Below are positions 18,748-28,308 of a DNA stretch of 64,000 nucleotides, one piece after another. How positions within the stretch are numbered: the first letter of the stretch is position 1; every line of letters begins with the position of its first letter. Under the pieces are notes generated by a model, which was given only the letters and a program-made list of their open reading frames with translations, was not told the origin of the DNA and searched no databases. Source of the stretch: Agromyces italicus DSM 16388 (lineage in GTDB: Bacteria > Actinomycetota > Actinomycetes > Actinomycetales > Microbacteriaceae); contig NZ_ATXF01000009.1 of NCBI RefSeq assembly GCF_000421545.1, forward strand, positions 124,001 to 188,000. Reading direction: 5' to 3'. The position numbers and the translations under genes were made by a program.

Positions 18748-20118
18748 TCAGCGCCCCGCGACGAGGTCGGCGAGGCGGGCGATGGGCGAGGTCGTCGCCC
18801 GGCCGCGCTGCTCGCCTCGATCGGCGGCGTGGTACGCCGTGTAGATCGCCTGTACGGCGAGCCAGCGCAGCGGCTCGACCTCCCACCTGCGGGCGCGATG
18901 GCCGACCCAGGGCAGCCGGGTGAGCTCGGTGTCGCGGCCGAGCACGAGGTCGCGCAGCGTTCGCCCGGCGAGGTTCGTCGCGGTGACTCCCGTGCCCACG
19001 TAGCCGCCCGCCCAGCCGAGGCCCGTCGCGGGGTCGTGGCCGACGGTCGCGGCCCAGTCGCGCGGCACGCCGAGCACCCCCGACCAGGCGTGCTCGATCG
19101 AGGCATCCGCGGCGCTCGGGAAGAACCGTGCGAGCAGGGCACCGAGCCCCTCGATGGTGCGCTGCCGGGTCTCGCCGTCGCGGTCGACGTGCGAGCCGTA
19201 GCGGTAGGGCACGCCGCGGCCTCCGAACGCGATGCGGTCGTCGGCGGTGCGCTGCGCGTACATGTAGACGTGCGCGAAGTCCCCGAGGGCGTCGCGGCCG
19301 TTCCAGCCGATCTCGTCCCACACCGCGGGAGCGAGCGGCTCGGTCACGATGAGCGAGGAGTTCATCGGCAGCCAGGTGCGGTGCAGGCCCTTCAGGTCGG
19401 GCGTGAATCCCTCGGTGGCGCGCAGCACGTGGCTCGCCCGCACGGTGCCGTGCTCGGTGCGGGCCTCGCCCGGCCGGATCTCGGTGACGGCGGTGCCCTC
19501 GTAGATCGCGACCCCGAGTCGTTCGACCGCTTCGGCGAGGCCCTTGACGAGCTTCGCGGGGTCGACGCGGGCGCAGTGCGGGTGCCAGAGGCCGCCGAGG
19601 GTGCCGGCCACGTTGACCCGGGCGGAGCTCTCGCGGGCGCCGAGCAGCTCGACGTCGGTCGCCGGCCATGCCTGCTCGTCGGCGGCGGCGGCCTTCAGAC
19701 GCGCGAGCTGGGCGGGGTTCAGCGCGATGTCGAGCTCGCCGCCCTTGTGGATGTCGGCCTCGATGCCCTCGGCCGCGGCTGCGGCGATGACCTCGTCGAC
19801 GGTGTCGTTGAGGGCGCGCTGCTGGGCGATGGCGGCGTCGCGCCCGTGCTGCTGCACGTATTGCGCGCGCCCGCCGGTGACCGAGTTGGTGAGCCATCCG
19901 CCATTGCGACCCGAGGCGCCGTACCCGGCGAAGCTGCGCTCGAGCACCGCGATGCGGAGGTCGGGCTGCTCGCGCTTCAGGTAGTACGCCGCCCAGAGGC
20001 CGGTGTAGCCGGCGCCGACGATCGCGACGTCGACGTCGAGATCGCCGCCGAGCGCGGGGCGCTGGGCGGGCAGGCCGAGGCGCTGCCACCAATACGAGAC
20101 GCCGCCGTTCGCGGTCAT
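18748..20118 (-). CDS. FAD-dependent oxidoreductase (DAO/PuuB-like)
   Basis: Flavoprotein of 456 residues. Dinucleotide motif VAIVGAGYTGLWAAYYLK (G-x-G-x-x-G at 35-40), second signature ASGRNGGWLTNSV, and C-terminal GYVGTGVTATNLAGRTLRDLVLGR for FAD. The architecture is that of DAO-family oxidases such as gamma-glutamylputrescine oxidase, which oxidise secondary or primary amines with O2. It heads an operon with a cupin gene and faces a TetR gene across a palindrome. An amine or amino-acid derivative is the probable substrate. Confidence 0.9.
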   Translation of the reverse strand: MTANGGVSYWWQRLGLPAQRPALGGDLDVDVAIVGAGYTGLWAAYYLKREQPDLRIAVLERSFAGYGASGRNGGWLTNSVTGGRAQYVQQHGRDAAIAQQRALNDTVDEVIAAAAAEGIEADIHKGGELDIALNPAQLARLKAAAADEQAWPATDVELLGARESSARVNVAGTLGGLWHPHCARVDPAKLVKGLAEAVERLGVAIYEGTAVTEIRPGEARTEHGTVRASHVLRATEGFTPDLKGLHRTWLPMNSSLIVTEPLAPAVWDEIGWNGRDALGDFAHVYMYAQRTADDRIAFGGRGVPYRYGSHVDRDGETRQRTIEGLGALLARFFPSAADASIEHAWSGVLGVPRDWAATVGHDPATGLGWAGGYVGTGVTATNLAGRTLRDLVLGRDTELTRLPWVGHRARRWEVEPLRWLAVQAIYTAYHAADRGEQRGRATTSPIARLADLVAGR

Positions 20119-20157
20119 GCGGAAACCCTCTTCGTCGCGGCCTGGGCCGAGCGTGAT

Positions 20158-20170
20158 AAAACAGTGTTTT
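20158..20170. promoter_or_regulatory. TetR operator candidate
   Basis: AAAACA-G-TGTTTT is a perfect 13-bp palindrome in an A/T-rich patch, 40 bp before the oxidoreductase start and 55 bp before the TetR start. Its position in the divergent region suggests control of both directions by the TetR protein. Confidence 0.6.
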
Positions 20171-20224
20171 GAAACCTAGCGCCCGCCGTGGCAGGCTGTC
20201 AACCGACGAGAGAGGGGAGCCGCC

Positions 20225-20836
20225 GTGCCGATCGAAGTCGACCAGGACGAACGTCTCGCCGATCTCGCCCGAGCGACGATCGAGATCGCCCGCGAGTCGG
20301 GCACGCGTGCCGTGACGATCCGCGCGGTGGCCGCGAGACTCGACCGCTCCACCGCGTACATCACGAACTTCGTGCCCTCACGTGCGCACCTCATGGCGAA
20401 CGCGCTCGAGCACGCCCGCGCCCAGTGGGACGAGGAGCGCGCCGCCCATCTCGGCGACCTGGTCGGCGTCGAGCGCCTCGCCGCGCTCGCCCGGTGGATG
20501 TGCACCTCCTCCCCCGAGGAGAACGTGCTGCGCAGCCTCTGGATCGAGGTCATCGCCGACGTGCGCGGCGCCAACCGCCGCGCCTACGAGGTCGTCAGGG
20601 GCGTGACGGATGCCACGTACGCCAAGTTCCTCGCGGGCGCCGAGCACATCGTGGCCGGCGGCGAGCCGGTCGATCGGGTCGCCGCCGCGCACATCGCCGA
20701 CATCCTCTACCTGTACTGCCGCGGCTCCGAGGTGAAGGCGGTCGAAGACCCCGACGCCTGGACCGACGAGCGCGTGCAGCGCTCGCTCGAAGTGCTGCTG
20801 CGGGCACTCGTCTTCGACGGCGAAGCGGTGCACTGA
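20225..20836 (+). CDS. TetR family regulator of the oxidase/cupin operon
   Basis: Repressor of 203 residues starting at GTG 20225. HTH segment: ARESGTRAVTIRAVAARLDRSTAYITNFVPSRAHLM, an unusual recognition helix (S-T-A-Y-I-T-N-F in place of the common G-x-L-Y-x-H-F). The C-terminal domain from about residue 80 resembles the TetR_C group found near polyamine or amino-acid catabolism. It is divergent from the flavin oxidoreductase, its likely target. Confidence 0.87.
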   Translation: MPIEVDQDERLADLARATIEIARESGTRAVTIRAVAARLDRSTAYITNFVPSRAHLMANALEHARAQWDEERAAHLGDLVGVERLAALARWMCTSSPEENVLRSLWIEVIADVRGANRRAYEVVRGVTDATYAKFLAGAEHIVAGGEPVDRVAAAHIADILYLYCRGSEVKAVEDPDAWTDERVQRSLEVLLRALVFDGEAVH

Positions 20837-20855
20837 CCCGCCCGCCCCGCAGACC

Positions 20856-21728
20856 TCAGGCGGGCGCTGCGACCTCAGCTGGCTTCCGCTCGCGGATGAG
20901 GAACCCGAACCCGAGCGCCACGAAGAACATCAGCACGCCGTAGACCGCGGCGGGCAGGCTCATCTCCACGCTGCCGATGACGGTCTGCGCGATGACGATC
21001 GCGAGCGTCGCGTTGTGGATGCCGATCTCGAAGGAACTCGCGACCGACTGCGCACGCCCGACGCGGAGCAGGCGCGGCACCGCGAACCCGACGGCGAGGC
21101 TCAGCACGCAGAAGAGCACGGTGATGAGCGCGAGCGTGCCGGCGTTCGCGAGGAGCAGTTCGAGGTTGGTCGCGATGGCGCCCGCGATGACGATGACGAG
21201 GATGATCACCGAGGCGATGCGCACCGGCTTGTCCATGCGGTCGGCGAACGCCGGCTTCCACCAGCGCACGAGCATGCCGAGCACGACCGGGCCGAGCACG
21301 ATGGCGAACACCTCGATCGTCTTCGCGAACTGCAGCCCGAGGCCGTCGTCGCCCGGCAGGAAGTACGCGATCGCGAGATTCGTGATGAGCGGCAGTGTGA
21401 ACACGGCGAGCACCGAGTTCACCGCGGTGAGTGAGATGTTCAGTGCGACGTCGCCGCGGAAGAGATGGCTGTAGAGATTGGCGGTCGTGCCGCCGGGGGA
21501 TGCCGCGAGCAGCATCATGCCCACCGCGAGCACCGGCGGCAGGCGGAACAGGAGCACGAGCCCGAAGCAGATGAGCGGCAGCAGAACGAGCTGGCAGCCG
21601 AGCGCGACGAGCACCGCCCGCGGCTCCTTCGCGACGCGGGTGAAGTCTCGCGGGGTGAGCGAGAGTCCGAGGCCGAACATGATGATGCCGAGCGCGACGG
21701 GCAGCCCGATCGTGGTCAAAGGACCCAT
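20856..21728 (-). CDS. Bile acid:sodium symporter (BASS) family transporter
   Basis: Membrane protein of 290 residues with about nine helices. The motif LAASPGGTTANLYSHLFRGDVALNISLTAVNS and the later EIGIHNATLAIVIAQ are diagnostic of the BASS/SBF fold, including the crossed helices that bind sodium. Bacterial members move organic anions such as keto acids or pantoate. The ATG at 21728 follows AAGGAG. Nothing nearby fixes its substrate; it could belong with the amine oxidase genes by position only. Confidence 0.9.
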   Translation of the reverse strand: MGPLTTIGLPVALGIIMFGLGLSLTPRDFTRVAKEPRAVLVALGCQLVLLPLICFGLVLLFRLPPVLAVGMMLLAASPGGTTANLYSHLFRGDVALNISLTAVNSVLAVFTLPLITNLAIAYFLPGDDGLGLQFAKTIEVFAIVLGPVVLGMLVRWWKPAFADRMDKPVRIASVIILVIVIAGAIATNLELLLANAGTLALITVLFCVLSLAVGFAVPRLLRVGRAQSVASSFEIGIHNATLAIVIAQTVIGSVEMSLPAAVYGVLMFFVALGFGFLIRERKPAEVAAPA

Positions 21729-21915
21729 GTGATGATCACTCCTTCGTGATGACGGTGGGAGACAGTCTCGTGGACGGGACAGCCCGCTGTCACCCGCGAC
21801 TTCCGGGGCGCTCCGCGGCGTGCGCGGTGCAGCCCCGGTGGCGCGAATCCGCCGGTGATTCGTCTCGGTTAGAGTCGAGGCGAGTGCGCCGTCGCGACGC
21901 GCCGGAGGGAGCACG

Positions 21916-23907
21916 ATGTCGGCGAGAGTTCGTATCGCGATGCTCGCGGCGTTCGGAGCGCTGCTGCCGCTGGCGGTGACCGCTCCGGTCGACACCGCGA
22001 ACGCCACGGCCGCACCGACGAGCGTCATGGCCGCGGCCGCCGCGCCCGCGACGGCGGACTTCCCCGACGGCGTCACGCGTCTGAGCGGCGTCGACCGCTA
22101 TGCGACCGCCGTCGCGGTCGCCGAGCGGTACTCACCCGGCGTGCCCGCCGTCTTCGTCGCCACCGGAGCCGACTTCCCCGACGCCCTCGCCGCGGCGAGC
22201 GGCGCAGCCGCAGCGGGCGGTCCGCTCCTCCTCACGACTCCGACCCGGCTGCCCGACACCGTGCGCCTCGAACTCCAGCGCCTGAAGCCGGCCCGCATCT
22301 ACATCGCCGGCGGGACGGCGGTCGTGTCCACGGGCGTCGAGACGGCGTTGCGCAGAATCGCGCCGACGAAGCGGCTCGCGGGGGCCGAACGCTATTCGAC
22401 GGCGCAGGCGATCGTCGATGCGAGTTTCACGAGCGCTGATCACGCGGTCATCGCGACCGGCCGCACCTTCCCCGATGCGCTCGCCGCGACCGGCGCAGCG
22501 GGCTCGCGTCGCGCCCCCGTCCTCCTCGTCGACGGCAGGTCCCCGCGCGTCGGCGCCCCCACCGTCGCAACCCTCCGCCGCCTCGGCGTACGGTCGGTGA
22601 CGATCACCGGAGGAGCGAGCGTGGTGAGCAGCGGCATCCAGTCGCAGTTGACGTCTGCCGGGTACGCCGTCACCCGCTACGGCGGGACCGACCGCTACGA
22701 GACGGCCGCCCTGATCAACCGCGCCTACTTCCGCCCCGGCTCCTCGGCGACGAGCTTCCTCGCCACCGGAGCCGATTTCCCCGATGCGCTGGCGGCGGCG
22801 GCACTCGCCGGCCGGCTCGGCGCACCCCTCGACCTGACCTGGCGCAGCTGCGTCCCGCCGGCCGTGAACGACGGCATCCTCTCGGTCGGCGCGACGAGGC
22901 GTGCCGTGCTCGGCGGCACCGCCGTCGTCTCCCGAGCCGCGGCCGAGAACGTGCGCTGCGTCATTCCGACGACGAGCGAGCCCCTGGCCGATTGGGCCGT
23001 GTCGTCGTGGGACTTCGACGCAGACGCGCCCGCCCCGTACTCGGATCGGCCTCCCGTCGACGTCCGGAGCGATTCGATCACGCTCGACTCGACCGGGCTG
23101 CTCGTCTACCTGCGCATCGACAACCGGAAGCGCGCCGACCATCCCGTCGCATATGCGCAGTACGGCATCTCGGCGATGCTCGAATACGAGCGGACCGGCG
23201 ACCAGATCTGGCTCGACCGGGCGATCCGCCACGGCCGGCAGCTCATCGCGATCAGGGTCGAGCGCGGCGAGGCCTGGTGGTACCCCTACCGATTCCCATG
23301 GACGTACTACGAGCGGACCCTGTCATCCCCCTGGTATTCGGCGATGGCGCAGGGACAGGCGCTCTCCCTCTTCGTCAGGCTCGCTGAGGCGACCGGCGAA
23401 ACCCGCTGGGAGACGGCCGCCGACAAGACGTGGACGAGCTTCACCCAGCGCTACTCGTCGACCGCCCCCTGGTCGAGTCTCGTGATCGACGATCACCTGT
23501 ACTTCGAGGAGTACGCGGGCGATCAGGTGCCGCTCACGGTGCTCAACGGGCAGATCTTCGCGATGTTCGGGCTCTACGACTACTGGCGGCACCGCGGCGG
23601 CGACCCGAAGGTGGGCGCCTACCTCGACGGCGGCGCGACGACGGTGCTCGCACGGATGATGCCGGCCGTTCGCGTGCCAGGTGGCGTCTCGTACTACTGC
23701 GTGCAGGCCGCGTACTGCCAGAACTCGCGCTGGCAGCACAAGACCTATCACGTCATCCACTCCTGGCAGCTCGACACGTTGTCGCGCCTCACCGGTGACG
23801 ACCGATTCTCCACATGGGCGGCGCGGCTCCGCGACGACTGGGCACCCGCCGACGCTGCGCAGAGCTTCGAGCGGGCACAGGACGAGTGGATGCTGCCGGC
23901 GGGGTGA
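21916..23907 (+). CDS. Secreted CWB2-repeat protein fused to a D-glucuronyl C5-epimerase C-terminal domain
   Basis: Exported protein of 663 residues. A signal peptide covers about residues 1-36 (hydrophobic IAMLAAFGALLPLAVTA). Three cell-wall-binding repeat 2 units follow (about 55-145, 146-240, 241-345), each with GxxRYxTA, ATGxxFPDALAA and IxGGxxVVS. The rest (about 350-663) matches the C-terminal domain of D-glucuronyl C5-epimerase: PWYSAMAQGQALSLFVRLAEATG, LNGQIFAMFGLYDYW and YHVIHSWQLDTLSRLTGD. C5-epimerases turn glucuronic into iduronic acid in heparan-type chains. SD GGAGGGA fits the ATG at 21916. The N-terminal epimerase beta domain found in animals is absent here, its place taken by the wall anchor. 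Confidence 0.88.
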   Translation: MSARVRIAMLAAFGALLPLAVTAPVDTANATAAPTSVMAAAAAPATADFPDGVTRLSGVDRYATAVAVAERYSPGVPAVFVATGADFPDALAAASGAAAAGGPLLLTTPTRLPDTVRLELQRLKPARIYIAGGTAVVSTGVETALRRIAPTKRLAGAERYSTAQAIVDASFTSADHAVIATGRTFPDALAATGAAGSRRAPVLLVDGRSPRVGAPTVATLRRLGVRSVTITGGASVVSSGIQSQLTSAGYAVTRYGGTDRYETAALINRAYFRPGSSATSFLATGADFPDALAAAALAGRLGAPLDLTWRSCVPPAVNDGILSVGATRRAVLGGTAVVSRAAAENVRCVIPTTSEPLADWAVSSWDFDADAPAPYSDRPPVDVRSDSITLDSTGLLVYLRIDNRKRADHPVAYAQYGISAMLEYERTGDQIWLDRAIRHGRQLIAIRVERGEAWWYPYRFPWTYYERTLSSPWYSAMAQGQALSLFVRLAEATGETRWETAADKTWTSFTQRYSSTAPWSSLVIDDHLYFEEYAGDQVPLTVLNGQIFAMFGLYDYWRHRGGDPKVGAYLDGGATTVLARMMPAVRVPGGVSYYCVQAAYCQNSRWQHKTYHVIHSWQLDTLSRLTGDDRFSTWAARLRDDWAPADAAQSFERAQDEWMLPAG

Positions 23908-23960
23908 CCCGTTGCCGCTGACCGATGGCAGCTCCCGGCGGTCGATGGCAGGCTGGGCGC

Positions 23961-24536
23961 ATGGCGATCGAAGTACGGCCGGCGACGGTGTTCGACGACG
24001 CGGCCGCGGTGATCGGGCCGAAGAAGCCGACGTCGAACGTGTGCTTCTGCCTGAGCTACCGGCTGCGCTCCTCGAAGGAGAATCTCGCGCTCGTCGGGCC
24101 CGCTCGCGGCGAACGCGTGCGGGAGCTGTGCGCGCAGGCTCCCCCGCCGGGCGTGCTCGCCTACGACGGCGACGAACCGGTGGGCTGGGCGGCGGTGCAT
24201 CCGCGTGCCGACACCGCCTTCGCGACGAACCGCAAGATCCCCCACGTCGACGAGCTCGACGTGTGGTCGGTCTGGTGCTTCCGTGTGCGGCCCGGCCATC
24301 GCGGCGAGGGGATCGTGCACCACCTGCTCGCGGGCGCGGTCGAGTTCGCGCGAGCGGGCGGCGCCCCGGCGATCGAGGGCTACCCGGTCGACAACGGGGG
24401 CGCGAAGGTCGACCTCACGATGGCGTACGTGGGCACGCGGAGCCTGTTCGAGCATGGCGGCTTCACGAAGGTCGCCGACACCGAGTCGGTGCTCAACCGC
24501 TTTCCGCGGGTGCTGATGCGGCTCGACCTCAGCTGA
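23961..24536 (+). CDS. GNAT family N-acetyltransferase
   Basis: Acetyltransferase of 191 residues. Acetyl-CoA binding block VWSVWCFRVRPGHRGEGIVHHLLAGAVEFAR, and a C-terminal half AYVGTRSLFEHGGFTKVADTESVLNRFPRVLMRLDL. The N-terminal part with CFCLSYR and GDEPVGWAAVHPRAD is characteristic of an actinobacterial GNAT subgroup whose acceptor is unknown. The ATG at 23961 is preferred over an upstream in-frame start. It is 54 bp after the epimerase gene on the same strand. Confidence 0.85.
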   Translation: MAIEVRPATVFDDAAAVIGPKKPTSNVCFCLSYRLRSSKENLALVGPARGERVRELCAQAPPPGVLAYDGDEPVGWAAVHPRADTAFATNRKIPHVDELDVWSVWCFRVRPGHRGEGIVHHLLAGAVEFARAGGAPAIEGYPVDNGGAKVDLTMAYVGTRSLFEHGGFTKVADTESVLNRFPRVLMRLDLS

Positions 24537-24567
24537 GACGACGTCTCCAGCGAAGTGGGCTATACAT

Positions 24568-24582
24568 CCGATCTTTAATCGG
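24568..24582. promoter_or_regulatory. Inverted repeat upstream of the GH95 gene
   Basis: CCGAT-CTTTA-ATCGG is a 5-bp inverted repeat in a locally A/T-rich stretch 90 bp before the GH95 start. It may be the operator of a sugar-responsive regulator located elsewhere. Evidence is limited to position and symmetry. Confidence 0.3.
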
Positions 24583-24672
24583 GCAGTATGAGCGAGAGTC
24601 GCAGATTGACGATGATTCGCGACGATTCCGCACCGAAACACCAGATCAATGATGCTCCGGAGGTCCCCCCGC

Positions 24673-27600
24673 ATGCTCGAACGCGAGATTCCGCGCCGCC
24701 GCGCCCTGCAGCTCGGCGGGCTCGTCGCCCTGACCCCGCTCGTTCCCCAGTTCCTCGCCGCCCAGCCGGCCGCCGCGCTCGTCGCCGGCCGGTCGGCCGC
24801 CGTCGGCGACGGCATCCCCGTCCCCGAGCTCTCGCCGAAGGCGCTCTGGTACGGCACGCCCGCGACCGACTGGGAGTCGCAGGCCCTGCCGATCGGCAAC
24901 GGCCGTCTCGGCGCGAAGCTCTTCGGCAACCCCGACGAGGAGGTCGTGCAGTTCAACGAGCAGAGCCTCTGGGGCGGCCTCAACGACTACGACAACGCCC
25001 TCGCCGGCAGACCCGACGGCGCCTACGACACGAGCGTGACCGGCTTCGGTTCGTATCGCGACTTCGGCACGCTCACGATCGCGTTCGGCGGGCGCCCGAA
25101 GGTCACCGCACCGGGCGGCCCGTACAAGATCTGGGGCGCCGAAGACGTCGACAAGACCTACGACGGCAACAGCCAGACGAAGTGGTGCATCGACGGTCCG
25201 CCGGCGCACGTACTCTGGCAGGCCGAGCTGCCGACGGCCGCGGTCGTCACGTCGATCAGCCTCACGAGCGCGAACGACGTGCCCGACCGCGACCCGCAGG
25301 AGTGGCGCGTGCTCGGCTCGAACGACGGCAGCACCTGGGCGACGCTCGACGCGCGCACCGGAGCGCCGTTCGAGCAGCGCTTCCAGACCAAGAGCTACGA
25401 GTTCCAGAACACGAACGCCTACCGCATCTACCGCATCGACTTCGTGCCGAAGGCGGGGGTGAGCCACTTCCAGCTCTCCGAGATCGGGCTCGGCGGCGTC
25501 GAGCTCGCGCAGGGCGGCAGCGTCTACGTGTCGTCGCCCACCGACCACGCCGACTCGCTCGTCGGCAGCATCGACGGCGAGGCATCCACCGTCTGGCAGG
25601 TCGCCGACGCCGGGTCGGGTGCCGCGTGGCAGCTCGAGCTCGGCGCGAAACGGGCGCTCACCGGCTATGTGCTGACGAGTGCGCCCGACGCGCCCGAGGC
25701 CGACCCCCGCGACTGGGTGCTCGCCGCCTCGAACGACGGTGTCGCCTGGAAGACCCTCGACACGAAGTCGGGCGTCTCGTTCGCCGGCCGCGGCGAGGCG
25801 AAGAGTTTCTCCTTCGCGAACGCCACGTCGTACTCGCACTACCGGCTCACGTTCACCGCTCCCGGGGCGTTCCGTCTCGCCGGCGTCGCGTTCACCGGCA
25901 GTGGCTTCACCACCCGCGGCCAGCGCGCCGTGGTCGGGTACCGCCGCGCGCTCGACCCCACGGTCGGCGTGCACACCGCCCATTTCGCGACCGTCGCCGG
26001 CACCGTGCTGCGCGAGGCCTTCGCCAGCCGCGAGGCCGACGTCATCGTGCTGCGCTACACGAGCGACACCGCGGGCGCGCTGACCGGCACCGTCGGCCTC
26101 GCCTCCGAGCAGGCGAACTCGCCGACCTCGGTCGACGCGGCGGCCGGACGGCTCGGCTTCGCCGGCACGATGGCCAACGACCTCAGCCACGCGGCGACCG
26201 TGCGCATCGCCGAGACCGACGGCGTGGTCACCGCAGACGGCGCGGGCCTCCGTGTGACCGGGGCGTCGACGATCACCCTGCTCCTCGATGCGCGCACGGA
26301 CTACAAGCTCAGCGCAGCCGACGGCTGGCGGGGCGCCGCACCGCAGCCGGGCATCGACGCCGCCCTCGACGCGGCCGGCGGGCGCAGCTTCGACGAGCTG
26401 CGCGACGAGCACGTCGCCCAGGTCTCGGAGCTCATGTCGCGTGCGGCGGTCCAGTGGGGCGAGACGGATGCCTCGGTGTTGGCGCTTCCCATGACGGCAC
26501 GCCTCGCGCGGTACGGCGCCGGCGAGTCCGACCCGACGCTCGAGCAGTCGATGTACGACTTCGGCCGCTACCTGCTGCTGAGTTCGTCGCGGCCCGGCGG
26601 GCTGCCCGCCAACCTGCAGGGCCTCTGGAACAACAGCAACCAGCCGGCGTGGGCGAGTGACTACCACACGAACATCAACGTGCAGATGAACTACTGGGGT
26701 GCCGAGACGACCGACCTGCCCGAGGCGCACGAGGCGCTCGTCGCGTTCGTGCAGCAGGTGGCGGTGCCGAGCCGGGTCGCGACCCGCAACGCGTTCGGCG
26801 AGAACACCCGCGGCTGGACCGCCCGCACCTCGCAGAGCATCTTCGGCGGCAACTCGTGGGAGTGGAATACCGTCGCGAGCGCGTGGTACATGCAGCACGT
26901 GTACGAGCACTGGGCCTTCACGCAGGACAAGAAGTACCTGCGCGACGTCGCCTACCCGATGATCAAGGAGATCTGCGAGTTCTGGGAGGACCGCCTGAAG
27001 GAGCTGCCCGACGGCACCCTCGTGGCGCCCGACGGCTGGTCGCCCGAGCACGGGCCCCGCGAAGACGGCGTCATGTACGACCAGCAGATCATCTGGGACC
27101 TCTTCCAGAACTACCTCGACTGCGCCGACGCGCTCGACATCGACGCCGAGTACCGGGCGACGATCGCCGACCTGCAGTCCCGCCTGGCGCCGAACAAGAT
27201 CGGCGGCTGGGGGCAGCTTCAGGAGTGGCAGGCCGACCGCGACAGCCCGACCGACATCCACCGCCACACCTCGCACCTGTTCGCGGTGTACCCGGGCCGG
27301 CAGATCACGACCTCCTCCCCCGAGTTCGCGGCGGCGGCGCTCGTGTCGCTCAAGGCGCGCTGCGGCGAGAAGGAGGGCGTGCCGTTCACCGCGGGCACCG
27401 TCTCGGGCGACAGCCGGCGCTCGTGGACGTGGCCGTGGCGCACCGCGCTCTTCGCCCGCCTCGGCGACGCCGAACGCGCGGGCATCATGGTGCGCGGGCT
27501 CATCACCTACAACACCCTGTCGAACCTGTGGTGCAACCACCCGCCGTTCCAGCTCGACGGCAACTTCGGCATCACCGGCGCGATCGCCGAGATGCTCGTG

Positions 27601-27867
27601 CAGAGCCATGACGGGGTCATCCGCCTGCTGCCGGCGCTGCCGGCCGACTGGGCGGCCTCGGGCTCGTTCACGGGGCTGCGCGCGCGCGGCGGCTACTCGG
27701 TGAGCTGCACATGGAAGGACGGCGGAATCGTCTCGTACGACATCGTCGCCGACCGCGCCCCGAACATGCGCAACGTCACGGTGGTCGTCGACGGCGAGCG
27801 GCGAAAGGTGAAGCCGGCGAACCCGAAGAACGGCAGGCCGATGCGCGAACTCGGTTCGGCCGATTGA
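24673..27867 (+). CDS. Glycoside hydrolase family 95 (alpha-L-fucosidase type), secreted, with two discoidin-like insertions
   Basis: Exported enzyme of about 1064 residues. A Tat-type N-terminus (RRRALQLGG) precedes a hydrophobic run ending [12 protein letters not shown]95 marks: [131 protein letters not shown]95 releases alpha-1,2-linked L-fucose (or L-galactose). Two F5/8-type carbohydrate-binding-like modules (about residues 155-285 and 290-400) are inserted inside the N-terminal beta domain, explaining a length about 270 above the usual. GGAGG lies 9 bases before ATG 24673; the ATG at 24649 lacks an SD. Confidence 0.92.
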   Translation: MLEREIPRRRALQLGGLVALTPLVPQFLAAQPAAALVAGRSAAVGDGIPVPELSPKALWYGTPATDWESQALPIGNGRLGAKLFGNPDEEVVQFNEQSLWGGLNDYDNALAGRPDGAYDTSVTGFGSYRDFGTLTIAFGGRPKVTAPGGPYKIWGAEDVDKTYDGNSQTKWCIDGPPAHVLWQAELPTAAVVTSISLTSANDVPDRDPQEWRVLGSNDGSTWATLDARTGAPFEQRFQTKSYEFQNTNAYRIYRIDFVPKAGVSHFQLSEIGLGGVELAQGGSVYVSSPTDHADSLVGSIDGEASTVWQVADAGSGAAWQLELGAKRALTGYVLTSAPDAPEADPRDWVLAASNDGVAWKTLDTKSGVSFAGRGEAKSFSFANATSYSHYRLTFTAPGAFRLAGVAFTGSGFTTRGQRAVVGYRRALDPTVGVHTAHFATVAGTVLREAFASREADVIVLRYTSDTAGALTGTVGLASEQANSPTSVDAAAGRLGFAGTMANDLSHAATVRIAETDGVVTADGAGLRVTGASTITLLLDARTDYKLSAADGWRGAAPQPGIDAALDAAGGRSFDELRDEHVAQVSELMSRAAVQWGETDASVLALPMTARLARYGAGESDPTLEQSMYDFGRYLLLSSSRPGGLPANLQGLWNNSNQPAWASDYHTNINVQMNYWGAETTDLPEAHEALVAFVQQVAVPSRVATRNAFGENTRGWTARTSQSIFGGNSWEWNTVASAWYMQHVYEHWAFTQDKKYLRDVAYPMIKEICEFWEDRLKELPDGTLVAPDGWSPEHGPREDGVMYDQQIIWDLFQNYLDCADALDIDAEYRATIADLQSRLAPNKIGGWGQLQEWQADRDSPTDIHRHTSHLFAVYPGRQITTSSPEFAAAALVSLKARCGEKEGVPFTAGTVSGDSRRSWTWPWRTALFARLGDAERAGIMVRGLITYNTLSNLWCNHPPFQLDGNFGITGAIAEMLVQSHDGVIRLLPALPADWAASGSFTGLRARGGYSVSCTWKDGGIVSYDIVADRAPNMRNVTVVVDGERRKVKPANPKNGRPMRELGSAD

Positions 27868-27888
27868 GTCGCTCCCCGACGTCGTGAG

Positions 27889-27924
27889 CGAGGATGCCCC
27901 GGGCGGGAGCCCGGGGCATCCTCG
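27889..27924. terminator. Strong hairpin terminator after GH95
   Basis: Perfect 16-bp arms at 27889-27904 and 27909-27924 with loop GGGA. The arms contain GGATGCC and GGCATCC. There is no clear T-run. It lies 22 bp after the GH95 stop and 72 bp before the next gene, a good place for a terminator. Confidence 0.75.
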
Positions 27925-27940
27925 CGTCTCGCGCCGCTTG

Positions 27941-27956
27941 ATGAGAGTTCACTCAT
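27941..27956. promoter_or_regulatory. Two-component operator, site 1 (ATGAG-N6-CTCAT)
   Basis: ATGAGAGTTCACTCAT lies 40 bp before the exported acidic protein gene. The same ATGAG-N6-CTCAY arrangement occurs upstream of the second exported protein and of the histidine kinase operon, so it is the probable site of the OmpR-type regulator encoded at 30070-30726. Confidence 0.65.
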
Positions 27957-27996
27957 GCCTGGCCATCACCCGCCCGGGCCGCGGCAGACTGTTGGC

Positions 27997-28308
27997 ATGA
28001 GACGCGGCGCGACGATCGCCGCCGTCACGGCCGCGGTCGCGACGGCGACCGTCGTCGGCGGGTTCACCGCGAATGCGCTGACTCCGCGCGACGAGGCCGG
28101 GCGGCCGGTGGAGGTCGCCCCGATCGAGGTCGAGGCACCGGCGACGACGGCTCCCCCGACGCCGTCCCCGACCGCTCCGGCACCACCGCCCCCCGACGAT
28201 GACGACGACGAACCCGCGACCGTGACTCCCGCGCCGCCCGACGAACCCGACGACTCCGACGAGCCCGACGGCGACCCCGATGACGACGACCCCGATGCCG
28301 ACGGCTGA
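27997..28308 (+). CDS. Exported acidic, proline-rich small protein
   Basis: Protein of 103 residues with a signal-like N-terminus (RRGATIAAVTAAVATATVVGGFTANAL), then a low-complexity tail rich in Pro, Thr and especially Asp (runs of D with PPDEPDDSDEPDG). Function unknown; no domain is recognised. It is preceded by the ATGAG-N6-CTCAT palindrome shared with the nearby two-component genes and overlaps the APH-fold kinase gene that follows, so it is probably made under control of that system. The aspartate-rich tail could bind cations such as calcium. Confidence 0.72.
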   Translation: MRRGATIAAVTAAVATATVVGGFTANALTPRDEAGRPVEVAPIEVEAPATTAPPTPSPTAPAPPPPDDDDDEPATVTPAPPDEPDDSDEPDGDPDDDDPDADG

